Source: Sphingomonas sp. BK580 (GTDB lineage: Bacteria; Pseudomonadota; Alphaproteobacteria; Sphingomonadales; Sphingomonadaceae). From it: DNA of 38,099 bases. How positions within the stretch are numbered: position 1 is the first letter of the stretch; every line of letters starts with the position of its first letter. Below, one piece after another: positions 1 through 8,700 of this stretch. A program made the position numbers and the translations under genes. The notes beneath the pieces were generated by a model. It did not search any database. It was given only the letters and a program-made list of their open reading frames with translations, and had not been told where the DNA came from. The stretch lies in the NCBI RefSeq assembly GCF_014194975.1, contig NZ_JACIAY010000020.1, positions 1 to 38,099 on the forward strand, in the 5' to 3' direction.

Positions 1-87
1 CAGATGAACACCGGCGCGATCCTGGAGGGCGCGGAGAAGTACCAGCGCATCGCGCAGACCATGGGCCTGCCGCGGGACAACCACTGA
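1..87 (+). CDS. C-terminal end of an unidentified protein (partial)
   Basis: The first frame is open from the window edge and ends in TGA at 85-87, giving the last 28 residues of a protein that ends in GLPRDNH. The codons have the strong third-position G/C bias of the neighbouring genes, so this is probably the real end of a gene that starts outside the window. The fragment is too short for me to assign a family. It does not have the cysteine-rich end expected of a [2Fe-2S] small subunit, so it is probably not the partner of the molybdenum hydroxylase downstream. Confidence 0.55.
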   Translation, partial: QMNTGAILEGAEKYQRIAQTMGLPRDNH

Positions 88-496
88 CCCGGGGGCGGGT
101 CGCTGCGCCGGCGGCGCTCGGCGCCTTTGCCCTGCGTCCCGGCTGGTACCACGCCCACCGCTAGCGTCATCCTGAGCTTGTCTCAGGACCCACCGTGCCG
201 CGTACCCGATGCCCGCGGCGCCTGCGGGACAGTGGATCCTGAGACGAGCTCAGGATGACGCCGGGAGAGGAGGGCGCCCAGCCGTCTTGCGGGACCGCGC
301 TCGGGACAGATGCGCTCACCGCGCTCCCTCTCTGCGCCTCCGCGCCTCCGCGTGAAGGAACTTGGCCGCGCGAAGTCGCGAAGTAGCGGAGCAGCGGGGC
401 GCGGCACCGCAACGTGTAAGCAACACCTCTCGCCCGATCACCCTGAGCGAGCTTTGGCGCTTCCCCGCCGTGCGCCACCCCGCTAACTCCCGCCGC
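88..496. other. Gene-free region carrying a dispersed repeat
   Basis: About 410 bases lie between the first gene and the start of the molybdenum hydroxylase. They contain the inverted-repeat element at 164-262 (listed separately). At 331-359 there is a tract of near-repeated CTCCGCG words. Reading frames extend through it on both strands, but their codon use and lack of recognisable protein features argue against a gene. I see no convincing promoter. Confidence 0.5.
164..262. repeat. REPIN-like inverted-repeat element, about 99 bp
   Basis: The left arm (164-192) reads GCGTCATCCTGAGC and continues with TTGTCTCAGGACCCA. The right arm (233-262) is nearly its reverse complement, ending GCTCAGGATGACGCC. 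About 40 bases of unrelated sequence lie between the arms. The outer ends (GTCATCC / GGATGAC) and total length resemble the elements at 10257-10350 and 24487-24580. Confidence 0.7.
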
Positions 497-2713
497 ATGG
501 CCGCGCTGACCCGACGCAAGCTGCTGATCTCCGGGGGTGCCGGCGTCGGGCTGGTGGTCGCCTGGGCGGTGTGGCCGCGGCAGTACGGCGCCGCGCTGCC
601 GACCGCGCCGGGCGAGGCGGCGTTCGGCCCCTTCCTCAAGATCGCGCGCGACGGCCAGGTGATCGTCGCGGTCCCGCAGTGCGAGCACGGCCAGGGCGTC
701 TACACCACGCTCGCCCAGATCGTCGCCGACGAGCTCGGCGCCGACTGGCGCACCGTCGGCGTCGAGGCCGCGCCGCTCGCGCCTCCCTATGCCAACCCGA
801 TCGGCGCCGCCGCGCTGTTCGCCGACGCCGCGGCGCACGTGCCCGAGCGGGTGCGCGACGAGCTGTGGACGCGCGACTCGCTGCTGGTCACCGCCGGCTC
901 CAGCTCGGTGCGGCGGTTCGAGCAGCCGCTGCGCGAGGCGGGCGCGGCCGCCCGCGTGCTGCTGTGCCAGGCCGCGGCCGAGCGCTGGGACGCCGACTGG
1001 CAGCAGTGCGACACGCGCGCCGGCTTCGTCACGCTCGGCGAGCGTCGCCTCCGCTTCGCCGAGCTGGCCGAGGCGGCCGCAGCCGGGCGGGTCCCCGACG
1101 AGCTGCCGCTGCGGCTCGGCGACGAGGGGCGGTTGAGCGGCGAGTCGCTGCCGCGGCTCGACTCGCCCGCCAAGGTCGACGGCTCGGCCAATTTCGTCGC
1201 CGACGTGCGCCTGCCCGACATGGTCTTCGCCAGCGTCCGGCAGGGGCCGCAGCCCGGCGCGCGGCTGCTCTCCTGCGACAGGGCCGCGGCCGAGCGCGTG
1301 CGCGGCCTGCTCTCGGTGGTGACGACCGACCACTGGGTCGCCGCGGTGGCGAACGACTGGTGGTCGGCCAACCAGGGCGTCATCGCGCTGGCTCCCCGCT
1401 TCGCGCGCAGCGGCACGATGGTCGACGATGCGGCGATCGAGCGCGCGCTCGACGCCGCGCTCGATCGCGCCGGCGAGCCGGTCGCGCGCGCCGGTGACGC
1501 CGCCGCGGCGCTGCGCGGCGCGGGCGTGATCGCGGCCGAGTATAGCGTCCGCCCCGCGCTCCACGCCGCGCTGGAGACACCCGCGGCGACGGCGCACTGG
1601 CGCGACGGGCGGCTGGAGCTGTGGCTCGCCACCCAGGCGCCGACGCTGGCGCGCGCCGCCGCGGCACGCGCGGTCCAGCTGTCCGAGCGCGACGTGATCG
1701 TCCACGCGCTCCAGGTCGGCGGCTCGTTCGGCGCGGCGCTCGAGCATGACGTCGCGGCGCAGGCGGCGGTGCTCGCGCGCGCGCTGCGGCGCCCGGTGCA
1801 GCTCTGCTGGTCGCGCGGCGAGGCGCTGCTGCAGGACCGTGTCCGCGCGCCCGCCAAGGCGCGGATGCGCGCGCGGCTGGGCCCGCGCGGCACGATCCTG
1901 GCGTGGCACGCCGCCATCGCCGCGCCGCCGACCGGGCGCGCGCTGGGCGAGCGGCTGCTCGCGGGCGACCCGCTGCGCCGCGTCGCCGCCGCGCTGCCCG
2001 CGGGCGCGGACCGCTACGCCACGTCGGGCGCGGTGCCGCCCTATCGGCTGCCGGCACTCGCGGTCGACCACCACCCGGTCGCGCTCGACCTGCCGACCGG
2101 CCACCTGCGCGGCGGCGCCGACGGCTACACCGCCTTCTTCACCGAGTGCTTCATCGACGAGCTGGCGCGCGCCGCGGGGAGCGAGCCGATGTCCTATCGC
2201 GTCGGGCTGCTCGGCGGCGACGCGCGGCTGGCACGCTGCCTCACCACCGCGGCCGAGCTCGGCGGCTGGTCGGGCGGCGTGCCGGGCAGCGCGCAGGGGA
2301 TCGCCTGTCACCGCCTGGCGGGCAGCGCGATCGCGGTGCTCGCCGAGGCCGAGGCGGGGGAGGGCGGTGCGGCGCGCGTGAGCCGGCTGGTGGCCGCGGT
2401 GGATGGCGGGCGCGCGATCAACCCCGACGTGGTGCGCCAACAGATCGAGGGCGGGCTGGTGTTCGGCGTCGCCGCCGCGACCGGCGCCGCGGCGGGGTAT
2501 CAGGACGACCTCGCCACCGTCCGCCACCTCGGCGCGCTCGAGCTGCCGACGCTCGCCACCGCGCCCGAGATCAGTGTGGAACTGATCGCCAGCGGCGCGG
2601 ATTGCGGTGGGATCAGCGACCTCGGCGTGCCCGCGGTCGCCCCCGCCATCGCCAACGCGCTGTTCGCCGCCACGGGCGCGCGGCGGCGCGCGCTGCCGCT
2701 CAGGAGTTCGTAG
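497..2713 (+). CDS. Molybdopterin-binding subunit of an isoquinoline 1-oxidoreductase/aldehyde dehydrogenase-type enzyme
   Basis: This 738-residue protein resembles the large subunit (IorB type) of xanthine oxidase-family molybdenum hydroxylases, which hydroxylate N-heterocycles or oxidise aldehydes. The start at 497 gives TRRKLLISGG at the N-terminus, a twin-arginine export signal, as expected for periplasmic IorB-like proteins; a frame open upstream to 362 runs through repeat sequence and is not used. An a/b-hammerhead-like segment (SPAKVDGSANFVADVRLPDM) begins near residue 227, and the C-terminus has the cofactor-domain signature DLGVPAVAPAIANALFAATG. Family length is usually 730-770. The position of the family's catalytic Glu (GxGExG) reads GISDLG here, placing Asp708 in its stead. 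No [2Fe-2S] subunit gene is adjacent. hemH starts directly after the stop, so the two are probably co-transcribed. Substrate unknown. Confidence 0.85.
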   Translation: MAALTRRKLLISGGAGVGLVVAWAVWPRQYGAALPTAPGEAAFGPFLKIARDGQVIVAVPQCEHGQGVYTTLAQIVADELGADWRTVGVEAAPLAPPYANPIGAAALFADAAAHVPERVRDELWTRDSLLVTAGSSSVRRFEQPLREAGAAARVLLCQAAAERWDADWQQCDTRAGFVTLGERRLRFAELAEAAAAGRVPDELPLRLGDEGRLSGESLPRLDSPAKVDGSANFVADVRLPDMVFASVRQGPQPGARLLSCDRAAAERVRGLLSVVTTDHWVAAVANDWWSANQGVIALAPRFARSGTMVDDAAIERALDAALDRAGEPVARAGDAAAALRGAGVIAAEYSVRPALHAALETPAATAHWRDGRLELWLATQAPTLARAAAARAVQLSERDVIVHALQVGGSFGAALEHDVAAQAAVLARALRRPVQLCWSRGEALLQDRVRAPAKARMRARLGPRGTILAWHAAIAAPPTGRALGERLLAGDPLRRVAAALPAGADRYATSGAVPPYRLPALAVDHHPVALDLPTGHLRGGADGYTAFFTECFIDELARAAGSEPMSYRVGLLGGDARLARCLTTAAELGGWSGGVPGSAQGIACHRLAGSAIAVLAEAEAGEGGAARVSRLVAAVDGGRAINPDVVRQQIEGGLVFGVAAATGAAAGYQDDLATVRHLGALELPTLATAPEISVELIASGADCGGISDLGVPAVAPAIANALFAATGARRRALPLRSS

Positions 2714-3733
2714 ATGCTGCCCGCCGACCATCCGAGGATCCCGGCGCCGCGCGTCGGCGTGCTGCTGATCAATCTCGGTACGCCCGATTCCGCCGACACG
2801 CGCGCGGTGCGCCGCTACCTCGCCGAGTTCCTGTCCGACCGGCGCGTGGTCGAGCTGCCTCGGATCGCGTGGCAGCCGATCCTGCGCGGCATCGTGCTGA
2901 CGACGCGCCCGAAGAAGTCGGCGCATGCCTACCAGCAGGTGTGGAGCGAGGCGGGTTCGCCGCTCGCCGCGGTGACGCGCGCGCAGGCCGAGGCGCTCGT
3001 GGGGGCGTTCGGCGAGGGCGTGCTGGTCGACTGGGCGATGCGCTACGGCAACCCCTCCATCGCCGACCGGCTGGCGGCGATGAAGGCGGCGGGGTGCGAG
3101 CGCATCCTGCTGGCGCCGCTCTACCCGCAATATTGCGCGGCGACGACCGCCACCGCCAACGACAAGGCGTTCGCCGCGCTGGCGCAGTGGCGCTGGCAGC
3201 CCGCGATCCGCACGCTGCCGCCCTATCACGACGATCCCGCTTATATCGCGGCGCTGGCCGCGCGCGTCGGCGAGGGGCTGGACGCGCTCGACTTCGCCCC
3301 CGACGCGCTGATCGCCAGCTTCCACGGCATGCCGCAGCGGACGCTGGAGCGCGGCGACCCCTATCACTGCCACTGCCAGAAGACCGCGCGGCTGCTCGGC
3401 GCGGCGCTGCGCGAGCGGCTCGCCGGCCGGCCGCTCACGGTGGCGTTCCAGTCGCGCTTCGGCAGCGCCAAGTGGCTCGGCCCCGCGACCGACACCACGC
3501 TGGAGGCGATGCCGGGGCAGGGGGTGCGCAAGGTCGCGGTGGTGGCGCCGGGCTTCTCCGCCGACTGCCTCGAGACGCTCGAGGAGCTGGCGATCCGCGG
3601 GCGCGAGAGTTTCCTCGCCGCCGGGGGCACGCACTTCGCCTATCTGCCCTGTCTCAACGACTCAGCCCAGGGCGTCGCCATGCTGCGCACGATCCTGTCG
3701 CGCGAGCTTGAAGGCTGGGTGGCCCGCGGCTAG
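2714..3733 (+). CDS. hemH: Ferrochelatase
   Basis: Inserts Fe(II) into protoporphyrin IX at the end of haem synthesis. The 339-residue length is typical. The N-terminus has GVLLINLGTPDS followed by the RRYLAEFLSDRRVV segment. The SFHGMPQRTL motif contains His204, equivalent to the metal-binding histidine of the family. A DPYHCHCQKTA segment follows, and the C-terminal PGFSADCLETLEE motif supplies Glu287, the partner acid. The ATG abuts the stop of the preceding molybdenum hydroxylase gene with no gap, which indicates translational coupling. The next gene, phbB, begins 30 bases downstream behind a hairpin. Confidence 0.96.
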   Translation: MLPADHPRIPAPRVGVLLINLGTPDSADTRAVRRYLAEFLSDRRVVELPRIAWQPILRGIVLTTRPKKSAHAYQQVWSEAGSPLAAVTRAQAEALVGAFGEGVLVDWAMRYGNPSIADRLAAMKAAGCERILLAPLYPQYCAATTATANDKAFAALAQWRWQPAIRTLPPYHDDPAYIAALAARVGEGLDALDFAPDALIASFHGMPQRTLERGDPYHCHCQKTARLLGAALRERLAGRPLTVAFQSRFGSAKWLGPATDTTLEAMPGQGVRKVAVVAPGFSADCLETLEELAIRGRESFLAAGGTHFAYLPCLNDSAQGVAMLRTILSRELEGWVARG

Positions 3734-3759
3734 CCTCTCACCAAGGTTAAGGGAGAGGC
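3733..3759 (+). promoter_or_regulatory. Hairpin covering the phbB ribosome-binding site
   Basis: GCCTCTC at 3733-3739 is the reverse complement of GAGAGGC at 3753-3759. With one bulged A the stem extends by CC/GG and leaves an 8-base loop AAGGTTAA. The right arm is the GGGAGAGG Shine-Dalgarno region of phbB (start 3764). The fold would hide the ribosome-binding site or act as a weak processing point between hemH and phbB. Function is inferred from position only. Confidence 0.5.
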
Positions 3760-3763
3760 AGGC

Positions 3764-4486
3764 ATGGCAAGGGTCGCGATCGTCACCGGTGGTACGCGGG
3801 GCATCGGCGAGGCGATCAGCGTGGCGCTACGCGACCTCGGCATGACCGTCGCCGCCAATTACGCCGGCAACGACGAGCGCGCGCGCGACTTCACCGCGCG
3901 CACCGGCATCGCCGCGTACAAGTGGGACGTGGCCGACCATGACGCCTGCCAGGACGGCTGCGCCCAGGTCGCCGCCGAGCTCGGCGCGGTCGACGTGCTC
4001 GTCAACAACGCCGGGATCACGCGCGACGGCACGATCCTGAAGATGACCTACCAGATGTGGAAGGAGGTCATGGACACCAACCTGGGCGGCTGTTTCAACA
4101 TGGCGAAGGCGGTGTTCCCCGGCATGCGCGAGCGCAAATGGGGCCGGATCGTCAACATCGGCTCGATCAACGGCCAGGCCGGGCAGTACGGGCAGGTGAA
4201 CTACGCCGCGGCGAAGAGCGGCATCCACGGCTTCACCAAGGCGCTGTCGCAGGAGGGGGCGCGCGTCGGCGTCACCGTCAACGCGATCGCGCCGGGCTAT
4301 ATCGATACCGACATGGTCGCCGCGGTGCCGGGCGAGGTGCTGGAGAAGATCGTCGCCAAGATCCCGGTCGGTCGGCTCGGCCAGGCGCAGGAGATCGCGC
4401 GCGGCGTCGCCTTCCTGTGCTCGGAGGAGGCCGGGTTCGTCACCGGCTCGACGCTGAGCATCAACGGCGGGCAGCATATGTACTGA
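3764..4486 (+). CDS. phbB: Acetoacetyl-CoA reductase (short-chain dehydrogenase)
   Basis: This NADPH-dependent reductase makes (R)-3-hydroxybutyryl-CoA, the precursor for polyhydroxybutyrate. It has 240 residues, the usual length. The Rossmann glycine motif TGGTRGIG is at residues 8-15, NNAGITRD at 81-88, and the catalytic set is Ser134, Tyr147 and Lys151 (VNYAAAKSG). The C-terminus ATG-proximal signature TGSTLSINGG is typical of the PhaB/FabG group, and the ITRDGTILKM segment favours PhaB over FabG. The Shine-Dalgarno GGGAGAGG is well spaced and sits in a hairpin. No PHA synthase or thiolase gene is present here. A FabG role cannot be fully excluded. Confidence 0.9.
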   Translation: MARVAIVTGGTRGIGEAISVALRDLGMTVAANYAGNDERARDFTARTGIAAYKWDVADHDACQDGCAQVAAELGAVDVLVNNAGITRDGTILKMTYQMWKEVMDTNLGGCFNMAKAVFPGMRERKWGRIVNIGSINGQAGQYGQVNYAAAKSGIHGFTKALSQEGARVGVTVNAIAPGYIDTDMVAAVPGEVLEKIVAKIPVGRLGQAQEIARGVAFLCSEEAGFVTGSTLSINGGQHMY

Positions 4487-4515
4487 GGTCGGACCTATCT
4501 CGCTCGCAGCGGGGC

Positions 4516-4593
4516 GTGCTCCTGCGCACGCGGGAGGCTCGGGGCAAGCAGCGGCATCGCCCGCAACCCTGGGCTTCCGCCTGCGCAGGAGCA
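4516..4593. repeat. Pair of short palindromic repeats between convergent genes
   Basis: Two imperfect copies of the GTGCTCCTGCG...CGCAGGAGC palindrome lie in opposite orientation: one at 4516-4536, the other at 4567-4593 (CCCTGGGCTTCC, then GCCTGCGCAGGAGCAG). The same word family recurs at 10114-10193, 18309-18398 and 24603-24722. Here it lies between the convergent ends of phbB and the LysR gene, so it may also serve as a bidirectional terminator. Confidence 0.65.
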
Positions 4594-4636
4594 GGGGCCG
4601 GCTTGGCGGCATCAAGGTGTGGAGCCCGTAAGACGC

Positions 4637-5527
4637 TCAACCGGCTCCCTCGGTCACGATCGCCACGAAGTTGGCGGCGACGGGTGGGCTCGCGGCGGCA
4701 TGGACGAGCCACATCGCGCTCACCGCACTGTCGTCCCCGAGCGCGGTATAGACCAGCCCGGCGGATTGGAGCGCGCACAGCGACTCCGCCACCACGGTGA
4801 TGCCGACTCCGGCGGCCACCAGCCCGAGCAGCGTCGACACCTCGCGGACCGTCTGGGCGACGCGCGGCTCGGCCCCGGTCGCGCGCATCAGCGCGAAGAG
4901 TTCCTCGGTGAAGCCGCCGCTGCGATCGCTGGCATAGACCACCAGCGGGTGCGCCGCCGCGTCGGCCAGGCGCAGCCCGGTGCGACCGGCGAGCGGATGG
5001 TCGGGACGGGTCGCCACGACCAGGCGCTCGCGCAGGATTCGGGTGGCGGTCAGCTCGGGCGGCAGCGCGGGCGGGGCGGCGCTGCGGAGGAAGCCGACGT
5101 CGAGCGCGTCGGCCAGGATCGCCCCGACCTGCGCTGGCCCGGCAACTTCGGACAGCGCGAGCTGCACGTCGGGGTAGCGCAGCCGGTAGCTGTTGATCGC
5201 GGCGGCGACCTGCGGGATGAACGGTGCCGAGGCGTTGAAGCCCACCCGCAGCTCGCCCAGTTCGCCGCGTGCGGCGCGGCGCGCCACCGTCGCGGCGGCG
5301 TCCGCCTCGGCCAGCGTGCGTCGTGCCGCCTCGAGGAACATGGTCCCGGCATAAGTGAGCGTGACCCGGCGGCTGGTGCGATCGAGCAGCCGGACGCCCA
5401 GTTCGTCCTCCAGCTGGCGGATCTGCTGGCTGAGCGGCGGCTGCGAGATGCCGAGCCGCGCCGCCGCGCGCGCGAAATGCAGGTCCTCGGCGACTTGGAC
5501 GAAGTAGCGCAGATGCCGAAGCTCCAT
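4637..5527 (-). CDS. LysR-type transcriptional regulator
   Basis: A 296-residue LysR-family activator/repressor. Residues 1-60 (MELRHLRYFVQVAEDLHFAR, then AAARLGISQPPLSQQIRQLE) form the winged helix-turn-helix, followed by the linker helix and a periplasmic-binding-protein-like effector domain from about residue 90. The length is standard. It is divergent from the RND efflux genes starting at 5716, the classic arrangement for a LysR regulator and its target. An interrupted dyad with a T-N11-A core lies directly upstream of its start (5528-5552), consistent with autoregulation. The inducer is unknown. Confidence 0.93.
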   Translation of the reverse strand: MELRHLRYFVQVAEDLHFARAAARLGISQPPLSQQIRQLEDELGVRLLDRTSRRVTLTYAGTMFLEAARRTLAEADAAATVARRAARGELGELRVGFNASAPFIPQVAAAINSYRLRYPDVQLALSEVAGPAQVGAILADALDVGFLRSAAPPALPPELTATRILRERLVVATRPDHPLAGRTGLRLADAAAHPLVVYASDRSGGFTEELFALMRATGAEPRVAQTVREVSTLLGLVAAGVGITVVAESLCALQSAGLVYTALGDDSAVSAMWLVHAAASPPVAANFVAIVTEGAG

Positions 5528-5552
5528 GATCGATAGGCTCTACGTATCGATC
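5528..5552. promoter_or_regulatory. Candidate LysR-box operator
   Basis: GATCGATA (5528-5535) and TATCGATC (5545-5552) are a perfect 8-bp inverted repeat spaced by 9 bases. Inside it, T5534 and A5546 are separated by exactly 11 bases, the T-N11-A pattern of LysR binding sites. It begins one base upstream of the LysR start codon. Confidence 0.55.
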
Positions 5553-5715
5553 GCGGCGGAAACAATATTAGACAAACCGTTAACCAGCGCTCATCCGCTG
5601 CACCGCGGCATGTCATTGCGCCGCCGTCCTTTCCTGGTCGTCCGACGCCGCACGCGCTAGGCTGGCGCGCGACGCCGCTCACGGGGGCGGGCGTCACCTA
5701 CGGGAAGCTGTGCCC

Positions 5716-8700
5716 ATGATCGGCATCGTACGCATCGCGCTGGCGCGCCCGCTGACGTTCATCGTCATGGCGATCCTCATCGCCATCGTCGGCGTGCTCG
5801 CGGCGATCCGCACCCCGGTCGACATCTTCCCCGACATCAAGGTGCCGGTGATCGCCACCGCGTGGCAATATGCCGGCCTCTCGCCCGACGAGATGTCGGG
5901 GCGGATCATCACCCCGTTCGAGCGCGTGCTGACCACCACGGTCAACGACATCGACCATATCGAGAGCCAGTCGCTGCCCGGGATCGGCGTGGTAAAGATC
6001 TACTTCCAGCCCGGCGCCGACATCCGCACCGCCACCGCGCAGGTCACCTCGGTGTCGCAGACCGTGCTCAAGCAGCTGCCGCCGGGCATCACCCCGCCGC
6101 TGGTGCTCAACTATAGCGCCTCGACGGTGCCGATCGTCCAGCTCGCGCTGTCGGGCAAGGGGCTGTCCGAGGGGCAGATGTTCGATCTCGCCAGCAACCA
6201 GGTGCGCCCCGGGCTGGTCACCGTGCCGGGCGCGGCGATCCCCTATCCCTCGGGCGGGCGGCAGCGCCAGATCCAGATCGACCTCGACCCCGACGCGCTT
6301 CAGTCCAAGGGGCTGTCGGCGCAGGACGTCGGCAACGCGATCGCGGCGCAGAACCAGATCAACCCGGCGGGCTTCGCCAAGATCGGCGGCTTCCAGTACA
6401 GCGTCCGCCTCAACAACGCGCCGGGATCGATCGAGGAGCTCAACAGCATCCCGGTCAAGGTTGTCGGCGGCGCCACCATCTACATGCGCGACGTCGCCCA
6501 CGTGCGCGACGGCTCGGCGCCGCAGACCAACGTCGTCCACGTCGACGGCGCGCGCTCGGTGATCATGACCGTGCTCAAGAACGGCGCGACCTCGACGCTG
6601 GCGATCGTGCAGGGGATCAAGGACGCTTTGCCCAAGATCCAGGAGACGTTGCCGAGCACGCTCAAGATCGTGCCGATCGGCGACCAGTCGCTGTTCGTCC
6701 GCGCTGCGGTGGAGGGCGTGGTGAAGGAGGGTGCGATCGCGGCGGCGCTGACCAGCCTGATGATCCTGCTGTTTCTCGGCTCGTGGCGCTCGACCGTGAT
6801 CATCGCGATCTCGATCCCGCTGGCGATCCTGTCCGCGATCATCGGCCTGGCGGTGACGGGCAACACGCTCAACACGATGACGCTGGGCGGCCTCAGCCTC
6901 GCGGTCGGCATCCTGGTCGACGACGCGACGGTGACAATCGAGAACATCAACTGGCACCTCGAACAGGGCAAGCCGGTCCACCGCGCGATCCTCGACGGCG
7001 CGGCGCAGATCGTCACGCCCGCCTTCGTCTCGCTGCTGTGCATCTGCATCGTCTTCGTGCCGATGTTCTTCCTGCCGGGTGTCGCGGGCTTCCTGTTCGT
7101 GCCGCTGGCGCTGGCGGTGGTGTTCGCGATGATCGCCTCGTTCATCCTGTCGCGCACGCTGGTGCCGACGATGGCGATGTACCTGCTGCGCCCGCACGGC
7201 GCGGGCGACGACCACGACCAGCACAGCGCCGGCGCGCCCGCGTCGCGCAACCCGCTGGTGCGCTTCCAGCGCGGCTTCGAGGCGCGGTTCGAGCGGATCC
7301 GCACGGGGTACGGCGGGATGCTCGAGCGCGTGCTCGCCGCGCCCAAGGGGTTCGTGATCGGCTTCCTAGCGGTGGTGCTGCTGTCGTTCGGGCTGGTGCC
7401 GTTCCTCGGGCAGAACTTCTTCCCCTCGGTCGACGCCGGGCAGATCGCGATGCACGTGCGCGCGCCGGTGGGCAGCCGGATCGAGGAGACGTCGGCCGAG
7501 TTCGACCGCATCCAGCGCCGCATCCGCCAGATCATCCCGGCGGACGAGCTGGTGTCGGTGGTCGACAACATCGGCCTGCCGGTCAGCTCGATCAACACGA
7601 CCTACAACAATTCGGGGACGGTCGGCCCGCAGGACGGCGACGTGCTGATCCAGCTGTCGCACGATCACGCGCCGACCGACGATTATGTCCGCCGCCTGCG
7701 CGAGCAGCTGCCGCGCGACTTCCCCGGTGCCACCTTCTCCTTCCTGCCCGCGGACATCACCAGCCAGATCCTCAACTTCGGCGCGCCCGCGCCGATCGAT
7801 ATTCAGATCGCGGGCAAGGATGCCGCCGCCAACGCGGCCTACGCGCAGAAGATCATGCGCCGCATTGCCAGGATCCCCGGCCTGGCCGACGCCCGCATCC
7901 AGCAGTCGGCGCGCTACCCGCAGCTCGACGTCGCGGTCGACCGCAGCCGCATGGGGCAGTACGGGCTGACCGAGCGCGACGTGACGACCAGCCTGGCGAG
8001 CTCGCTGGCGGGCACCGCGCAGACCGCACCGGTGTTCTTCCTCAACCCCGACAACGGCGTGTCCTACCCGGTCGTGGCGCAGGCGCCCGAGTATCGCGTC
8101 GGCTCGATGAGCGACCTGTCAAGCATCCCGGTGACCGGCACCAGCGGGCGCTCGCAGGTGCTGGGCGGGCTCGGCACGATCGTGCGCAGCAACGCGCCCG
8201 CGGTGGTGTCGCACTATAATATCGCGCCGGTGGTCGACATCTTCGCCACCCCGGCGGGGCGCGACCTGGGCGCGGTAGCGGGCGACATTCGCACGGTGCT
8301 CGACGATCTGAAGGCCGAGGCGCCCAAGGGCGCGACGGTCACGCTGCGCGGGCAGTACGCCACGATGAACAGCGCCTTCTCGGGGCTCGGCTACGGGCTA
8401 CTCGGCGCGATCGTGCTGATCTACCTGCTGATCGTGGTCAACTTCCAGAGCTGGCTGGACCCGTTCGTGATCATCACCGCCCTGCCCGGTGCACTGGCGG
8501 GGATCATCTGGATGCTGTTCACCACCGGCACGACGCTGTCGGTGCCCGCGCTCACCGGCGCGATCATGTGCATGGGCGTGGCCACCGCCAACGCGATCCT
8601 GGTGGTGAGCTTCGCGCGCGAGCGGCTCGCCGAGCTGGGCGACGCCACCGCCGCCGCGCTGGAGGCGGGGATGACCCGCTTCCGCCCGGTGCTGATGACC

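Noticed and set aside
331..385. CTCCGCG-rich tract as a separate mobile element
   Set aside because: Suggestive of a dispersed repeat, but there is no second copy in this window to support it.
362..496. Longer N-terminus for the Mo-hydroxylase
   Set aside because: It would place 45 unrelated residues before the twin-arginine signal and runs from repeat-like sequence; the start at 497 fits the family.
167..3634. Very long open frame (over 1000 codons) on the minus strand opposite the Mo-hydroxylase and hemH
   Set aside because: It is an Arg/Ala/Gly-rich shadow of GC-rich coding sequence; the plus-strand products are recognisable families.
5698..7224. Long minus-strand frame opposite the RND pump gene
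   Set aside because: Asp/Arg/His-rich composition without domains; the opposite strand encodes a clear RND permease.
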